Shown here one piece after another: positions 12,323-23,817 of a stretch of 64,000 bases of DNA. This stretch comes from Chaetoderma sp. LZ-2023a (Eukaryota; Mollusca; Caudofoveata; Chaetodermatida; Chaetodermatidae). Numbering within the stretch: the stretch's first letter is position 1; each line of letters begins with the position of its first letter. The DNA is taken from NCBI GenBank assembly GCA_034401795.1, contig CM067373.1:85290521-85354520 (forward strand), written 5' to 3'. Made by a program: the position numbers and the translations under genes. The notes under the pieces are model-generated. The model saw only the letters and a list, made by a program, of their open reading frames with translations, did no database searches and was not told where the DNA came from.

Positions 12323-13153
12323 GGGCACATAGAGGTGCCAAAGAGGCGAGGAGAGGCATACTTTTAGTTTTAATTTTTGGCCTGGAATTATTTTTCCAGG
12401 TCTTTTCTTTTTGTTTTGTTTTGTTTTAATATTTTGGTGCGTGCTTTAATTTTATTCAGGCAATGATTCTCTAAACAATAGCTCGCATGTGTGCTCTCTT
12501 TGGGTGCGGTTAATCATTATATACTCAGAGAAAACCCAAGCTCCAACGTACCACAATTTAAGTTAAGATATAATATAATATATACAAATATATGTATATA
12601 AAATATATATAATTTCCACGGAGCATAGCCTTACTGGGTATTAGAGTGTTACTGAATTACTCGTGCATCCCTGGTAAAATAAGGGGTGCGCAACAGGTAT
12701 ATTGATTAAGTAAATATTTGCGGCCCATTATAGCGGGTCCGCAACGGGCAGCTCTCGCTGACCCCATAGCCGTCATGACATCTAAGACAGGAAGAAAAAT
12801 AATAGGAAAAAAAGAATATAATAATAAACCAAAAGTTAGTTTATCAGGCGGCCTCAGCATAGCTGAGACTGCATGACGGGATTACCACATTATTGCACTG
12901 TGGTGTGTTGTATTCTTTACGTCGCACACGACGTTCTTACAACACAGGAATCCGCGGTGCTCATTTCAGTGTGAGACACAGCTGGGCAACTAGGTTACGC
13001 AGCTGTGTTGGATAACCGTTGTCATCCTAGGGATGGGATTCAATTGATTTAACATATATAATAATAAGAGAAGTATTTAAAAAATAATAATAAAAAGTAA
13101 ATTTTCCACGAGTCGCACCACTGATGTTCTACTGTAACTTCAAACACAAACGA
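12323..13153. other. Unassigned interior of the Gypsy interval
   Basis: AT-rich, including TATATAATATA-type tracts at 12560-12610. No coding region recognised. Confidence 0.4.
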
Positions 13154-13516
13154 TCACACCTTTGCTGAAAAATGTCCCCATTGAGTCTGGGTCTCATGAC
13201 TGATGGTGAATGGTCGCGGCGGATGAACTTCTAGTGCTGAGATGTCTTCACTATTACTGGTGCTTTCTGGAATGTCTAAAGTGATATTTGCGGGAATATT
13301 GGTCACAGTGTCTATAGTGTCCTTGGTAGTTACTGCGGATATTGTATTGTCCATTCCTGCGGCGGCGTTGGTGCTGGTTGATGTAGTGGTGTCTGAGGTA
13401 GCGGCTTCGTGATGGTTGCCGTGGTTGCTGCAGTTGCTGTGGTGATGGCGGTGAGCCATATTGTGGGCCGAGGCAGTGATGCTGAGGCGGTTGCGGATGA
13501 TGACATCATCGTCCAT
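13154..13516 (-). CDS. Hypothetical Thr/Ala/His-rich open frame
   Basis: 120 codons with an acidic start (MDDDVIIRNRL), a His/Asn-rich middle and a Ser/Thr-rich tail. Simple-sequence composition makes it doubtful as a gene. The only support is its position and strand, after pol in a Gypsy element, where a third open frame is sometimes found. An alternative frame over the same DNA is equally open. Confidence 0.2.
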   Translation of the reverse strand: MDDDVIIRNRLSITASAHNMAHRHHHSNCSNHGNHHEAATSDTTTSTSTNAAAGMDNTISAVTTKDTIDTVTNIPANITLDIPESTSNSEDISALEVHPPRPFTISHETQTQWGHFSAKV

Positions 13517-13993
13517 GATTTCGCGTATTTCAGCAGTTGATTCGCGGTGACATTTGGCATGGGCTGTATGTCTTGTGTGTGTGTGTGATTCGCTTCTTTC
13601 CGGCGTACGGTAGCTCAGGTGTAGTCCCCTTCCTGACTGCTGGATCGGTATGGCTGGGTACCGAATGCTGTATAACGCATGTCGGAGTGATGCTGATAGT
13701 AGTTGGCTCTGACCGTCCCGGTCCTTCGTCTATGGTCTGGTCGGGAGAAGATGGTGACTATGGATAGCTTGGTATCACCATCTCCGTTGGCGGTGTAATG
13801 ACTACCGATATGGGCTGGCTGGTTGCGATTGCTTCTGCCAATATGGGTGCTGGTGTAGTTGTTGTTGTCATGCTGCTGATGGATGAGGCGGGTGCTGCCA
13901 GACTGGATCTTGCGGAAGACTTCTGTTCCTTCTCTGCTTGAGGACCGGAGTGGACGTGGTAACTAGCTGCGGCATACCACTTCCCAATGCGAT

Positions 13994-14347
13994 TTAAGGT
14001 GGAAATTCACGTCTGGTGGCTGACACAGTTGCTACTGTAGCCGTGGGAGGACGATGGCTAACTGGATGTCTGTGGGTAGTGTTCTTCGTGTGGGCCATCT
14101 TCTCGGTCGGAAGTATTTTGACCAGTAACCGAGATTCAAAATGGGTGGCTAGTGCGTCACGATCCAGGCTTTCTTCACCGAGAACTAATGTCACTTCTAA
14201 TATGCAGTGCTTAAGTTTCAGAGTGAGCTTCCTCCTTTTATACGATTTAGTGATGTCACTGATGGCGGAGGACCACACCTGGAAATTTGAAGGTATTTCG
14301 ATCAGCCTTATATGGAAAGTTTTTCTCTTTCCTATTCTAGGCATCAA
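13994..14347 (-). CDS. Hypothetical protein, possible third frame of the Gypsy element
   Basis: 117 codons, balanced composition at its start (GKRKTFHIRLIEIPSNFQVW), a basic KSYKRRKLTLKLKHC segment, then an acidic-to-hydrophobic TLVLGEESLDRDALATHFE. This half looks like translated protein, the Thr/Pro/Ala-rich end does not. The opposite strand has an equally long frame with no protein character. I recognise no family. It could be a remnant of an accessory frame downstream of pol. Confidence 0.3.
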   Translation of the reverse strand: MMPRIGKRKTFHIRLIEIPSNFQVWSSAISDITKSYKRRKLTLKLKHCILEVTLVLGEESLDRDALATHFESRLLVKILPTEKMAHTKNTTHRHPVSHRPPTATVATVSATRREFPP

Positions 14348-16301
14348 GGGATTAATTCTTCCCGTATGAAGGGAGTACTTTTAATTATAGGATGAATGAC
14401 TCATTAACTTCGTCTTAATTTAGCGCATTTAAAAGTCTCCGATCAACATAAAACGTGGTACTACTTATTCTTGTGGAGTTTCACCTTTTAATTAGCGTGA
14501 AGCGGTTTTACAGATTGGATGCTTATAAACTTGCCTGTTTTGATTTTAGGCTGGAGTGCCCGATGGGGGTGTGTGGGAGCCTGGTGACGTCAGCGGTAAT
14601 TACCCCGACTCACCATCGCCACTCCTCCAACATGCTGTATTAGTTGCGTATTTGGGCGGCTCTTTTGTTTAAAGCGTTTGATCCAATTTACTGGAATTAG
14701 CAGTAAAAGTCACGTGGCTCTTGAAAACACGTGGTTGATCAGAAACATATGTGCTGTTTATGGCGATGGCCGAAATACTGTTGCTGAGGTGTAGTCTTTG
14801 GAGATGTGAGAGATGGAAATATATGTTCTAATTATACTGTTAGATTTTTGATGCCGCTTTATCAGACCGTGGACTAATGATCTATATACAAGGTAGAGCA
14901 GTTGAGTTCTTAATAAAAAATATAACAGTAAAGCTGTAGGTAATTTGATGTGTGGTTTAAACAGATCTATTCAGGCGCGTATCAAAGTTACTGATCCCGA
15001 CAAGATGGCTGTGTTTTCCGAGCGGGAGGGCTGCCAAGCATTCTCCTCAATGGGTAGAACTAGCTCCGTCCCTGCCTAGACCAGACACATTAATACCAAT
15101 AATCATGGTTAAATTACAATACAGCTCGGAAATGAGTGCATTACGATTTACAATGCCGTCGTTTGGAGATTGTGAATACAGTCAACCTGAGTGTCTGTGT
15201 TTCTGACATGTTGGTGATTTGAATTTGACACGCATGGTATTTCGCTCTGTAATCGCCGAGCCCGTGGGCGGGACAGAGTTACTTTGGAGCACAGATGACC
15301 TGTCAGATGCTGTCGTAACTTTGATCAATCCATTATCGAATTCAACTTTTCGGTAGCAAAGTCCTACTCATGACTGAGGACAATGTGGGCATCTTGCTCG
15401 CTTAATAATATCCACTGTTATTACGTGTAAGTGATGTATGTATTCTTGGCTGTTCCCGTACGACGTCGTGGGAGAGGAGAGGGGCGTCGGATAAGCGTTT
15501 CTCCCGTGACGCGTACTGTAGATGGCTGTAGTGCATTCCTTCTATCTACATGATCAGTTCTCCCGTAACTAGATAAGGTGTGTGCGGGAGAATTGTTGGC
15601 TGTTGTTTGTTGATGATCATGTTGTTGTCGGGAAGTCCGGGCTGCTGTATGATGCTAATGTTAAGCGCGATGGGCGCATTCCAGTTTTCCACACTGGGAG
15701 GTGGGGGTTAAGGGAGATATTATTTCTTCCGTATCTTGTGCGGATGGAACTGTGGCGGGAATTTATCTCTCTAACGGGGATTAATTAATACCGATAGGTG
15801 CTGCTAAACGATGTTGTTGCCAGTGTTGAATGTCTCTGTTATGCTGAGTATAACCGAGTATGTGTGTGATGTACGCACAATGATGAATTGACGTATCCAG
15901 CCCTGAGCGCAAGTGTGTTCTGTATGTAACTGATGTTCTGTCTGTGGTGTGATGTCCTGACTGCTCACGGGGGAGTATGGTAGGCCAAATGGAGACGGTG
16001 GTCTTTGGACAGGGGGATGTGGTCATCTCCCGTTACACGATGGTTGGTGCCTTGTCGTAGGTTTTAGACATCGGGAACATTCGAGCCGAGAGTCTGCTGA
16101 ATAGGCTGCTTCCCTCCCAACCGTGGGGGTATTGTTGGTCGGTGTGGTGCGGGATGCCACCTACTCTGTAGCAGCGGTCTCTCTCATATCTGAAGATTGA
16201 TAGTCAACAGACGACGAGTGGAGTGTGAAATGGACTGGACCAGTGATGTCTGAACTTGGTGTATAGATGAGGGACGCCAGTTGGATCTGGGGCGGTTGTC
16301 A
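14348..16301. other. Unassigned interior of the Gypsy interval
   Basis: About 2 kb in which the integrase of the element would be expected on the minus strand. I found no HHCC or DDE motif in the minus frames I read. Confidence 0.4.
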
Positions 16302-17315
16302 CTTGTACCCTTTGGCCTTCCCGGTGTGGTTCACTGTCTCCGCCACGCCGGATGGACGCCCAATTCCCCACACTGGATGCAGCCTAGGCTAGGTACCTCT
16401 CCGTATATGCCTGAGATAAAGACCTGTCCAAGTTATGGGGCCATACTCCGGGACAGAGTCAAGGTGCACACTGACGACTCCCAAGTCGAGCAGACACAGT
16501 ACTGGCGCCAATTATGGTCGTCTTGGCGTGGGCCGCAGTCCAGCTGGACCGTACCACAAGGGTGATGCCTACCAGATGTCTCCTTTAGCTAGGACCTCTG
16601 CGTAGATCGTTCTTTGACGTCATTTTAGCAAAGAGGCTCTGCTCAGAGAGTACAATAGGTCATCCACCCCACGGGTACTTGGATCCCAGACCACTCCACC
16701 TGTCTGGCAAGTGACAGGTTACTCCGTCTCACACACACACCCTCCTGTTTCCCAAAGAATCACTTTTAATGACCTCTGATCACAGGAGGCATGACTCGCA
16801 ATACGAACGCTTGCCATGGCCTGACTGTACATAGAGCCATCTTGACCACTCATAACCGTAATGGGTTAACTGACATGATCAAGATGACCGGCTGGCGATC
16901 CAGTCGATAGCGATCACTATCTGATCTCATACTCAGGGGCAACAGATGGTCTGATCCATACCTATTTGCCAACAGAATACGAACTTTGACCGTTTTCCCC
17001 GGCCTTGCCTGCAGGCCATCTCAAGCAAACACAGCGATCTTCTAGTCTGCTAGAGATGTACTGGGTGTGGACTCTCATCCACGGACCATGCATGTCCACT
17101 TACTGAGACAGGATAAACCAAAGTCTCAGCAGCCCAAACATGGCGCCGACTAGACAGTACCACAGTAGGATGTTAGTTCATCCTTCGTAGACACGGAGGC
17201 CTTTAGTATCTCCTCTGCACTATATCCGTGATTTAACGTGCCTCCAGACCCTCGTGGGCCCACTGCCACCTGTTAACCATGAACCTTTGATGAGCCTATC
17301 TCTCTTAGTCGCGGT
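16302..17315 (+). repeat. Copy A of a 1-kb internal direct repeat
   Basis: Matches 19168-20185 base for base over long blocks, starting with CTTGTACCCTTTG and including GGATGCAGCCTAGGCT, CCTCTCCGTATATGCC and GCCCACTGCC. The similarity fades gradually on the right (shared AGCCTATC-CTCTT at 17297), so it is a duplication without sharp borders. Copy A follows RNase H in the minus-strand sense. Confidence 0.85.
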
Positions 17316-17741
17316 GATGGATAGGGGTACTGCTTGGTTGGGTATTGGTCCGGCGCTTTGGGGGTGTGGTCGGGTACAACTCGTTGTATGGTTTTGCATT
17401 TCTAGACATGCCAAGGCTTCATCTGGCCTCTTCACTTCCATGCTATTCATCACGTGTCCACCCCACAGGAAGCATGGCTTGTGTCAGCCTCAGCTTCCGC
17501 TTGTGGTAACTCTATAATGGGGGGTGTATCATGAAGTGAGTGGGAATGGGAAGAGATCGGTGGAACAGCTTTTCCATCCGGTCCTTTGGACAAAGCAAAC
17601 AGAAACTTCGTCAAATACGGCTTTCCAGATCGAGTATACCCATGCTGAGGAGGGAGAGGGCGATTTTCTCTGGATTCCACTCTGCGCACCTCAATTCAGG
17701 GAACTCCGGAGATGGCTATGTTGATTGTGTCAGGGTTGCGG

Positions 17742-17975
17742 CTACTTCGTGTTCACCTCCTTGCCCAATTCTGCTGTGCTGTTGCCATGCAGTTTGCCGG
17801 GACGGTGAACAATGTTAAAGTTATAGGCCTGTAGCGAATCCTGCCATTTCGACACCTGGCCCTCCGGATTTTTAAGGTTTCTGAGCCAGCATAGTGACGC
17901 ATGGTCGGTACGGAGTGTAAATGGGCGACCGTGATGTAGTACTTGATGAAATGTACTGCCGCAAGTAGTTCTCAC
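17742..17975 (-). pseudogene. Ty3/Gypsy RNase H domain
   Basis: The motifs LRTDHASLCWLRNLKNPEGQ and YNFNIVHRPGKLHGN are the classic C-terminal RNase H of Gypsy polymerases, with the TDH aspartate of the active site present. It continues from the RT domain after a one-base shift near 17972. The expected continuation to integrase is missing: the frame ends in KEVNTK and the following 400 bp give only short scraps before the 1-kb repeat. Confidence 0.9.
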
Positions 17976-18850
17976 TTCATGGTGTCGTATCTCCTTTCAG
18001 TTTTATTTAAAGTATGCAAACCATAACCCAACACCTGCTCTGTTCCATCATCTGTGACCTGAGATAGAACCACGCTGATAGCATAAGCCAATGCGTCGGT
18101 GTCCAAGATGAAATCGAGGTTTGGATTAGGATGAGCAAGAATCGGGGCGGTCGTCAAGAGTTCCTTCAATGCCCTGAAGGAACCTTCACACTCACCCCTC
18201 CACTCGAATGGCCGATCTTCCTCGGTGATTTTATAAAGGGGTGAAGCAATCTCACTGAAATGATGGATGTATCGGCGAAAGTACTGGCATAAGCCAAGAA
18301 AACTCCGTGTTTCTGTGATCGAAGAGGGCATTGGCCACTTTGCTACTGCCTTTGTTTTTGACGGCTGAGTAGCCACGCCATCACCGGCTATGACATGTCC
18401 CAAGAACTCAACACTCTGTCTAAAGAGGTGACATTTCTTTGGTTTGAGCTTTAAATTGGCCATGCAGAATCTTGAGAGCATGGTATCCAAATTGGTTAAT
18501 GTTTGCTCAAATGTTGGTCCAAAGATGATTACGTCGTCGATGTAACATAGACAGAGGTCCCATTGCAGGGTGGTTAATACCTGCTCAATGAGACTAAGTC
18601 AAGGGTACAATACCACTTGGCTCTGGACAAGGAATCCAAGGCCTGATCTATGCATGGAAGCGGATAGGCATCCTTAGTGCTAAGATCATTAAGGTGGTGG
18701 TAGTCGATACAAAACCGCAACGTTCCGTCCTTTTAGCCTACTAGCACTATTGGGCTGGCCCATGGGGATGCTGATGGTTCTATAATACCAGTCCGCAACA
18801 TGTCGTTAGCTTGTTGATGTGCTTCTGCTTCCTTATGAATGGGAAGACGT
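17972..18850 (-). pseudogene. Ty3/Gypsy reverse transcriptase
   Basis: From 18850 down: ASPIVLV, a stop, then KDGTLRFCIDYHHLND (fingers-palm), KDAYPLPCIDQALDSLS, the catalytic box YIDDVIIFG (18544-18518), then an open run of 172 codons with KCHLFRQSVEFLGHVI, the RSFLGLCQYFRRYI thumb and FEWRGECEGSFRALK connection. The catalytic aspartates are intact, while stops upstream and a frameshift at the RNase H junction break the gene. It would synthesise cDNA in the element's particle. Confidence 0.93.
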
Positions 18851-18978
18851 CGTACTGGTTGTCGTACAGGGTGATTACTGCCTGTGTCGATGGAGTGTCA
18901 CACAAGATGAGTTTCTCCAAGATCCATGTCTCTGGAGGAAAAACTATCACGATATATGTGAAGTAGTGTTCGTATGTG

Positions 18979-19239
18979 TCACTTCTGAAATTGCTTTAAT
19001 CCCAGTGTGACACGTAGATACAAATCATGTAGGTGTTTTGGTAAATCATCAGTCATTTCCGTGTGTGAGGTGGTATGTGTAGGTGTTTCCAAAGAGATAA
19101 TGTCCACCAAATGGCCGCAGCATAGCCCCGGTTTGAGAGTTATGGGGTCTGCAGTACCATTGAACAGCTTGTACCCTTTGACCTTCCCAGTGTGGTTCCC
19201 TGTCCCTGCCACGCCGGACGGACGCCCAGTTCCCCACAC
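18979..19239 (-). pseudogene. Gypsy pol, protease-to-RT linker
   Basis: Reads LPKHLHDLYLRVTLGLKQFQ, the conserved helix that precedes RT in Gypsy polymerases, and upstream a segment NHTGKVKGYKLFNG that lies inside repeat copy B. This shows that at least one end of the 1-kb repeat is pol sequence. Confidence 0.7.
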
Positions 19240-20185
19240 AGGATGCAGCCTAGGCTGGGTACCTCTCCGTATATGCCTGAGATAAAGACCTGTCTAAGTT
19301 ATGGGGCCATAATCCGGGACAGAGTCGAGGCGTAGCCTGCCGACTCATGACCTGAGCAGAGACAGTACTGGATGCCAGCTAAGGTTGTCTTAGCAAGGGC
19401 CGTATCTTGGCTGGACTGTACCATGGAGGCGATGCTCGCTAGATGTCGCAGCTAAGTGATCCGTGTAGATCGTTCTTTGACATCATTTTTGCTGAGAGCC
19501 CCTGCGCAGATTGTACTAGCCAGGTCATCTACCCCACGGGCACCTGGGATCCCAGACTGCTCCACCCATCCAGCAAGTGACAGGCTACACTGTCTCACAC
19601 ACATACCCTCCTGCTTCCCAACGAATCACTTTTCATGTTCTCTGATCACAGGAGGCATGACTTGCAATACAAATTCCTGCCATGGGTTGACTGTCCATTG
19701 AGCCATCTTGACCACACAGATGAACAGACATGATCAAGATGACCGGCCGGCGACCCAGTCGATAGCGATCACCATCTGAGCTCATGCTCAGGGGCAACCG
19801 ATGGTCTGATCCGTATCTATCTCCCAACAGAATACGAACTTTGACCATTTCCCCCGGCCTTGCTTGCAGGACTAACATCTAGTAAAGAACACAAAACCTA
19901 GAGATACTTTTGGTGTCCTTCCTGGGTTTGGACTGTCATTCACGTATTACACATTGTCCACTTACCAAGACAGGGTGAACCAAACGTCTCGGTAGCCCGA
20001 ACAATACGCCGACTAGGCGGTACCACAGTAGGATATTAATTCATCCTTCGTCAGACACGGAGACCTTCAGTATCTCCTCTGCCCTATAGCATTGCTTTCA
20101 CGTGCCCCCGGACCCATACGGGCCCACTGCCGCCTGTTTCGAGGACACCCTTCGTGGAGCCTATCCCTCTTGGTACTCGAAACGG
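19168..20185 (+). repeat. Copy B of the 1-kb internal direct repeat
   Basis: Partner of 16302-17315. In the minus-strand sense it sits between protease and RT, and both of its ends are in open pol-like frames, which favours a duplicated piece of the element over an unrelated insertion. No terminal TG...CA with a target duplication could be fixed. Confidence 0.85.
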
Positions 20186-20720
20186 TATGTGTTCTTTGTT
20201 GGTGGTGTCCACGATCATACGGGGACTTGCGAATTGTGAGGTGATCATGTAATCAGGGTCGGGTTCCAGCATGGCGAGGTGGTTGTTGCTTCCTAACTGT
20301 GGTGTGGTGGGCCATAAGATTTGCTCCTGTCCCGGCTCAACTGTGGCTGCACTTGATAGTATTACAGCACACGTATCGTATAATGACGATTCCAGTCCAA
20401 GAGGTATCCGTCGGCCATGTATGTCAAGTTCCTGTTGTTTGCAGTGGATGATGGCTTCGCTGGCACTGAGAAAACCAGAGCCAAGAAGGGCGTCATTTTG
20501 TATAGAGGCGATGACAACCCGCTGTATGAATTGCATCTCCTCTATTTGAATAACAAGATTAACTACACTGGCTACGGGCACATCAGCTCCTGTATCCGTC
20601 TGTAGATAGATGTTTGTAGGCTTAAGTCGTGGCTTCTTATGAGGTGGGATGCTCTCATGTATGCGCTTGTTAAATACTGTGATAGAAGCTCCAGTGTCAA
20701 CAGTGGCGTGGTGGAAATAC
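20084..20720 (-). pseudogene. Gypsy aspartic protease
   Basis: The active-site triad region reads TVDTGASITV at 20702-20675 and is followed by KRIHESIPPHKKPRLKP, then LGSGFLSASEAIIHC, the C-terminal part of a retropepsin fold. The catalytic Asp-Thr-Gly is intact. It would cleave the Gag-Pol polyprotein. Two to three frameshifts separate it from the gag zinc knuckle. The last 60 codons run into repeat copy B. Confidence 0.85.
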
Positions 20721-20855
20721 TGCTAAACAGACAAGCACACTTATATATTACTTTGCGGTGCACCTGTGGAAGAGTTTCCAATGATGCCGTCTGCGACAAT
20801 GGGCATGGAGCGGAATCATCATGTATATAGTCGGCTTGTTTCCGAATGGCTTCTC

Positions 20856-21665
20856 TTAATGCTGTGGATGGCTGAGTGAGGAAAGGGCCAGTCCGTCGTC
20901 GTCGCTGCTGCAAGTGTTTTGGCGAAGACGGAGCTGGTGGTAGCAATGGTGATGGGGTTGCTGCTGTTTCTGTGTATGCAGTGTTCGCGTAGACAGCGGT
21001 GCGGATGGTATTCTCCTGATAAGAGCTACCTGCGCAGGACACTTCTTACAATGCAACATTGGATGTTTCGTTGAAGCACAAAAGAAACAGTGGCATCGAG
21101 GAAAGCATTCGTATCGCCGGTAGCGTCGTCGTTTGCGAATCCATGATGCAGAGTGAACAGTTTCTCCCAAGCCGCGGCTGTCTGTGGATGCGGGAGATGA
21201 TGTTGTGCCGGACAGGGTTTTACATACCACCAAGGGATACCTAGAATCCAGTGTCTTGGTGGCGGGACGTGGTGCTTGCAAAAACGTTGTTTCAGCGGAG
21301 GTGCTACAACCTACCACTGCCGTTTTACAGAGGAAAGAAGGTTTGTTATGTGCGGACATAGGGGGGGGGGGGGATGGCGGTGCTGCGCATGTGTGGGAGG
21401 CATCGTAGGCATCGACATATATGAAGCCGTGCATATTGGTGTATGTGTAAAAGCTGAGGCTTGTTGGTGATAGTCGGCCACCGGACGTTGTTGTACGGGG
21501 GCCGCAGTTGAGCCGGGTGGTAAATACGGTCACCGAGGTGACTCTCCAATCGGTGCCCTTAGAAGTTTGATGGCTTTTCAGGTTGCAGGGTTCTGCGGTC
21601 AGGGGTAGGTGTAGTAGACAGAGGTCGGTTATGGCACTGTTCCCTCCAATGTCCTGGCTGACCAC
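20856..21665 (-). other. Gag-protease spacer with Cys-rich segment
   Basis: A 269-codon open frame overlaps the end of gag in a shifted frame. Its first third is a shadow. Its last 90 codons contain RCHCFFCASTKHPMLHCKKC, six cysteines with two histidines, plausibly a second zinc-binding region between gag and protease, followed by Gln/His/Ser-rich sequence. I cannot decide its true frame. Confidence 0.35.
21360..21373 (+). repeat. Homopolymer G run
   Basis: About 13 consecutive G, a likely site of frameshift in the Gypsy gag-pol region. Confidence 0.8.
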
Positions 21666-23250
21666 ATCCGAAACAGGCGTTTGGTGGCAGTGCGGTGTTA
21701 GTGGTGTTTGTTGTCCTAAGGTGTGTGGTGGCTAAATTAGCGCTGAGGGTAGTTACCAAATTTGTCAGTGCGGAGATTTGTTTGTTTATCTCATCTATTC
21801 GATCATGCATGTTGCCGCGGTTGTTATTATTGTACTGGTTCCTGTGCCCTGTGGCTCCGTTGTGGTCTCCTTTGTGGCCACGTCCCCTTCCTCTAGGCGC
21901 TTGATTCTGATTGGAAGGTTGTGGTGCTGATTGTTGTGCGGATTGGTCCGCGGTGGTGGATGCTGTAGGTGTGGTGTGAGCATCAGTTGATGTAACGATG
22001 ATAGCACCCTCTATCTCGTTGATAGGATGAAGTTGGTGGTGGTTCGTTTTCTCCCGCTCCAGGAAGTTTTCAAAAATGGACCGCGGTGGCTGTTAACTGT
22101 GCCAGGCCTCCGTGGTCAGCAAGAAAGAGTTTTTCCTTTAGAGCGGGCTCACCACTCAATACATCAATGAAGATGCGTGATGCCTTCTATGTTGGTGCTC
22201 GGGTATGCACGGGTAGGGTCTCTCCCGTGCATCGTCGGAGATTTTTAAGCTGCAATCGGCTAGTTTCCCCTGAGAGCAGTGTCGCCAAACGCTCGTTCCA
22301 GTTGAGTATATGTGGATGTGTAGTCAGTCCCGAGATCTGCGAGAACTTGGCGTGCTTTTCCGGAAAGCTTCGTGGCGAGATATTCACCCATTTATTGGTC
22401 GTTCCAATGGTTAATCCGACTTATAATTTCGAACTGGATTTTGTAATTGGCCCAGTCACTCTCCCCGCTGAATTCTGGAGGGAGAATGACTCGGCCAAGA
22501 CTACGGGATGAACTGAGTGGTTGAAATCTTGGTGGTGGTGGTACATGGGTGACTGACGAAAATGCTGATGCTGGTCGTCATGCAGGTTGTGGTGGTGGTG
22601 GTGCTGGTGTTTTCCGTCAATGCCGATGCCGAGGAGCGAGAGTGTATGTACTCCAATCCAGTGAGGTCTGCCCCGTTGTAGATCCATAAAGCGGCTTAGG
22701 TCTATGGACGGGAGCCAGACTATTGTGGAGGTTACGTGGATATTCTTCATATGGTGAAGACTGACATTCCTCATATGGTGGTGGTGATGGTCGTGATGTG
22801 TGGCATGACTGATGTAACAATGAAATGGTGGTGCCGATTCCTCCCGATGGTGTCGTGGCATCCCCCTGGAATAATATGATATACTTGATGGGGGCGGCGC
22901 GGGAGGTTGTCTAGTATAAGGATTATTACCCTGCCATATAGTTTCCGTTGATGACACGGGTGAACGATAGTGATATGAAGGATAATAAGTTTGGCAATAA
23001 TCGGGCCTTTGTCGAGATCGTCCACGATCCGGCCCTGATGAAGTTGGCCTATCACGGATGTCCGATATAGTACACAATTCTGTTCCCGCCTGTGAGGCAT
23101 CTCGGAAGGTCCCCTCACTGATAGGCAAAAATAGGTGATATTGCGGTGTTGTTGATTCCGCTTGGCTAGAATTTCTGGCATAGTCGGTAGCATACGAGCA
23201 TGGTGTCCATCGTATGATGCTACATCTTGATCGAGGGAGTCGTCGCTCAA
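21559..23250 (-). pseudogene. Ty3/Gypsy Gag with CCHC zinc knuckle
   Basis: Starts about 70 bp after the primer-binding site with an acidic, plausible N-terminus (SDDSLDQDVASYDG). A Pro/Tyr/His-rich section follows. The capsid-like core has the PPEFSGESDWANYKIQFE and LSGKARQVLADLGTDY motifs (22500-22300) typical of metavirus Gag. It ends with a coiled-coil-like HDRIDEINKQISALTNL and the nucleic-acid-binding knuckle CFGCGQPGHWREQC (21680-21640). Frameshifts and a stop at about 22390 break it. Gag builds the particle around the element RNA. Confidence 0.85.
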
Positions 23251-23321
23251 TGGAGAAAGTATTCTAAGCTCGCTATAAGGTGTGGGCGTGAGTTCGCTGC
23301 GTGTTATAGATGTTCTTGTTC

Positions 23322-23344
23322 TTCGAGCCCCACATCGGGTGCCA
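23322..23344 (-). promoter_or_regulatory. Primer-binding site, tRNA-Lys type
   Basis: On the minus strand, two bases inside the LTR end, TGGCACCCGATGTGGGGCTC is complementary to a tRNA 3' end with CCA. The complement (TTCGAGCCCCACATCGGGTG-CCA) resembles the T arm and acceptor of tRNA-Lys(CTT). It primes minus-strand cDNA and fixes the orientation of the element. Confidence 0.75.
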
Positions 23345-23346
23345 CC

Positions 23347-23697
23347 TGTATCTCGCTTAGAACTTCTGGGTACACGTGGTTATGACGTCACGACCATATT
23401 TTGAAGATAATCAAAGGGGTTTTCCGTGGATAACTCAGCCATTTTATAATGGTTTGCATATTTGGAAAGCCCGTCTAATTCTGGTCTTGATTGATACCAG
23501 ATTCGGCGGTAGCAAGCAATTATAAAGGATTACATTGTACCTACTCGGTAAACTAAACGTGCTATCCTATCTTTGACTTGCTATATGTGCTCTATCAATG
23601 CAGTGGTAAGCACATGCATGCGCACTATGCGTTTTAATCTCTCTCATAGGCCCATATACGCTTATAGCTCTACCCAGGGGGGCGTGTTAATAGAACA
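23347..23697 (-). mobile_element. 5' LTR of the Gypsy element
   Basis: 351 bp, TG...CA, direct repeat of 11930-12322 and directly followed (minus sense) by the primer-binding site. It includes a TGACGTCA-like element (ATGACGTCACG) near 23380, a candidate transcription-factor site shared with the other LTR, and a small palindrome CTGGTCTTGATTGATACCAG. Confidence 0.75.
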
Positions 23698-23754
23698 AAT
23701 CCAGAATGGGTGGCACGTACCCAGCTTAGCCGGCACCTGACTGGTCGATCCGAA

Positions 23755-23817
23755 CTACAGAAGTGTGGGTGGAGCTTAGCTAGAAATGGGCGGAACATAG
23801 CTGAAACTAGAAAGGCC
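23755..23817 (+). repeat. Dispersed repeat, GGGCGGAACATAGCT variant
   Basis: Copy of the family at 3085-3175. It lies between the Gypsy LTR and the truncated end of LINE copy 2. Confidence 0.7.

Larger units (their letters stand above)
11930..23697 (-). mobile_element. Ty3/Gypsy LTR retrotransposon, decayed, about 11.8 kb
   Basis: Minus-strand order is LTR (23697-23347), primer-binding site (23344-23322), gag (23250-21559), protease (about 20720-20084), RT and RNase H (19239-17742) and the far LTR (12322-11930). RT-RNase H order and the YIDD box place it in Ty3/Gypsy (Metaviridae). No integrase could be recognised where it should follow RNase H. The length is above the usual 5-9 kb because of a 1-kb internal duplication and 5 kb of unassigned sequence before the far LTR. 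Frameshifts occur throughout. Confidence 0.75.

Noticed and set aside
14016-14369. Plus-strand 117-codon frame
   Set aside because: Mirror of the minus-strand frame at 13994-14347, with hydrophobic random-like composition.
16302-20137. The 1-kb repeats as long terminal repeats of a nested element
   Set aside because: No TG...CA borders with target duplications could be set, and similarity fades gradually at one side; left as an alternative only.
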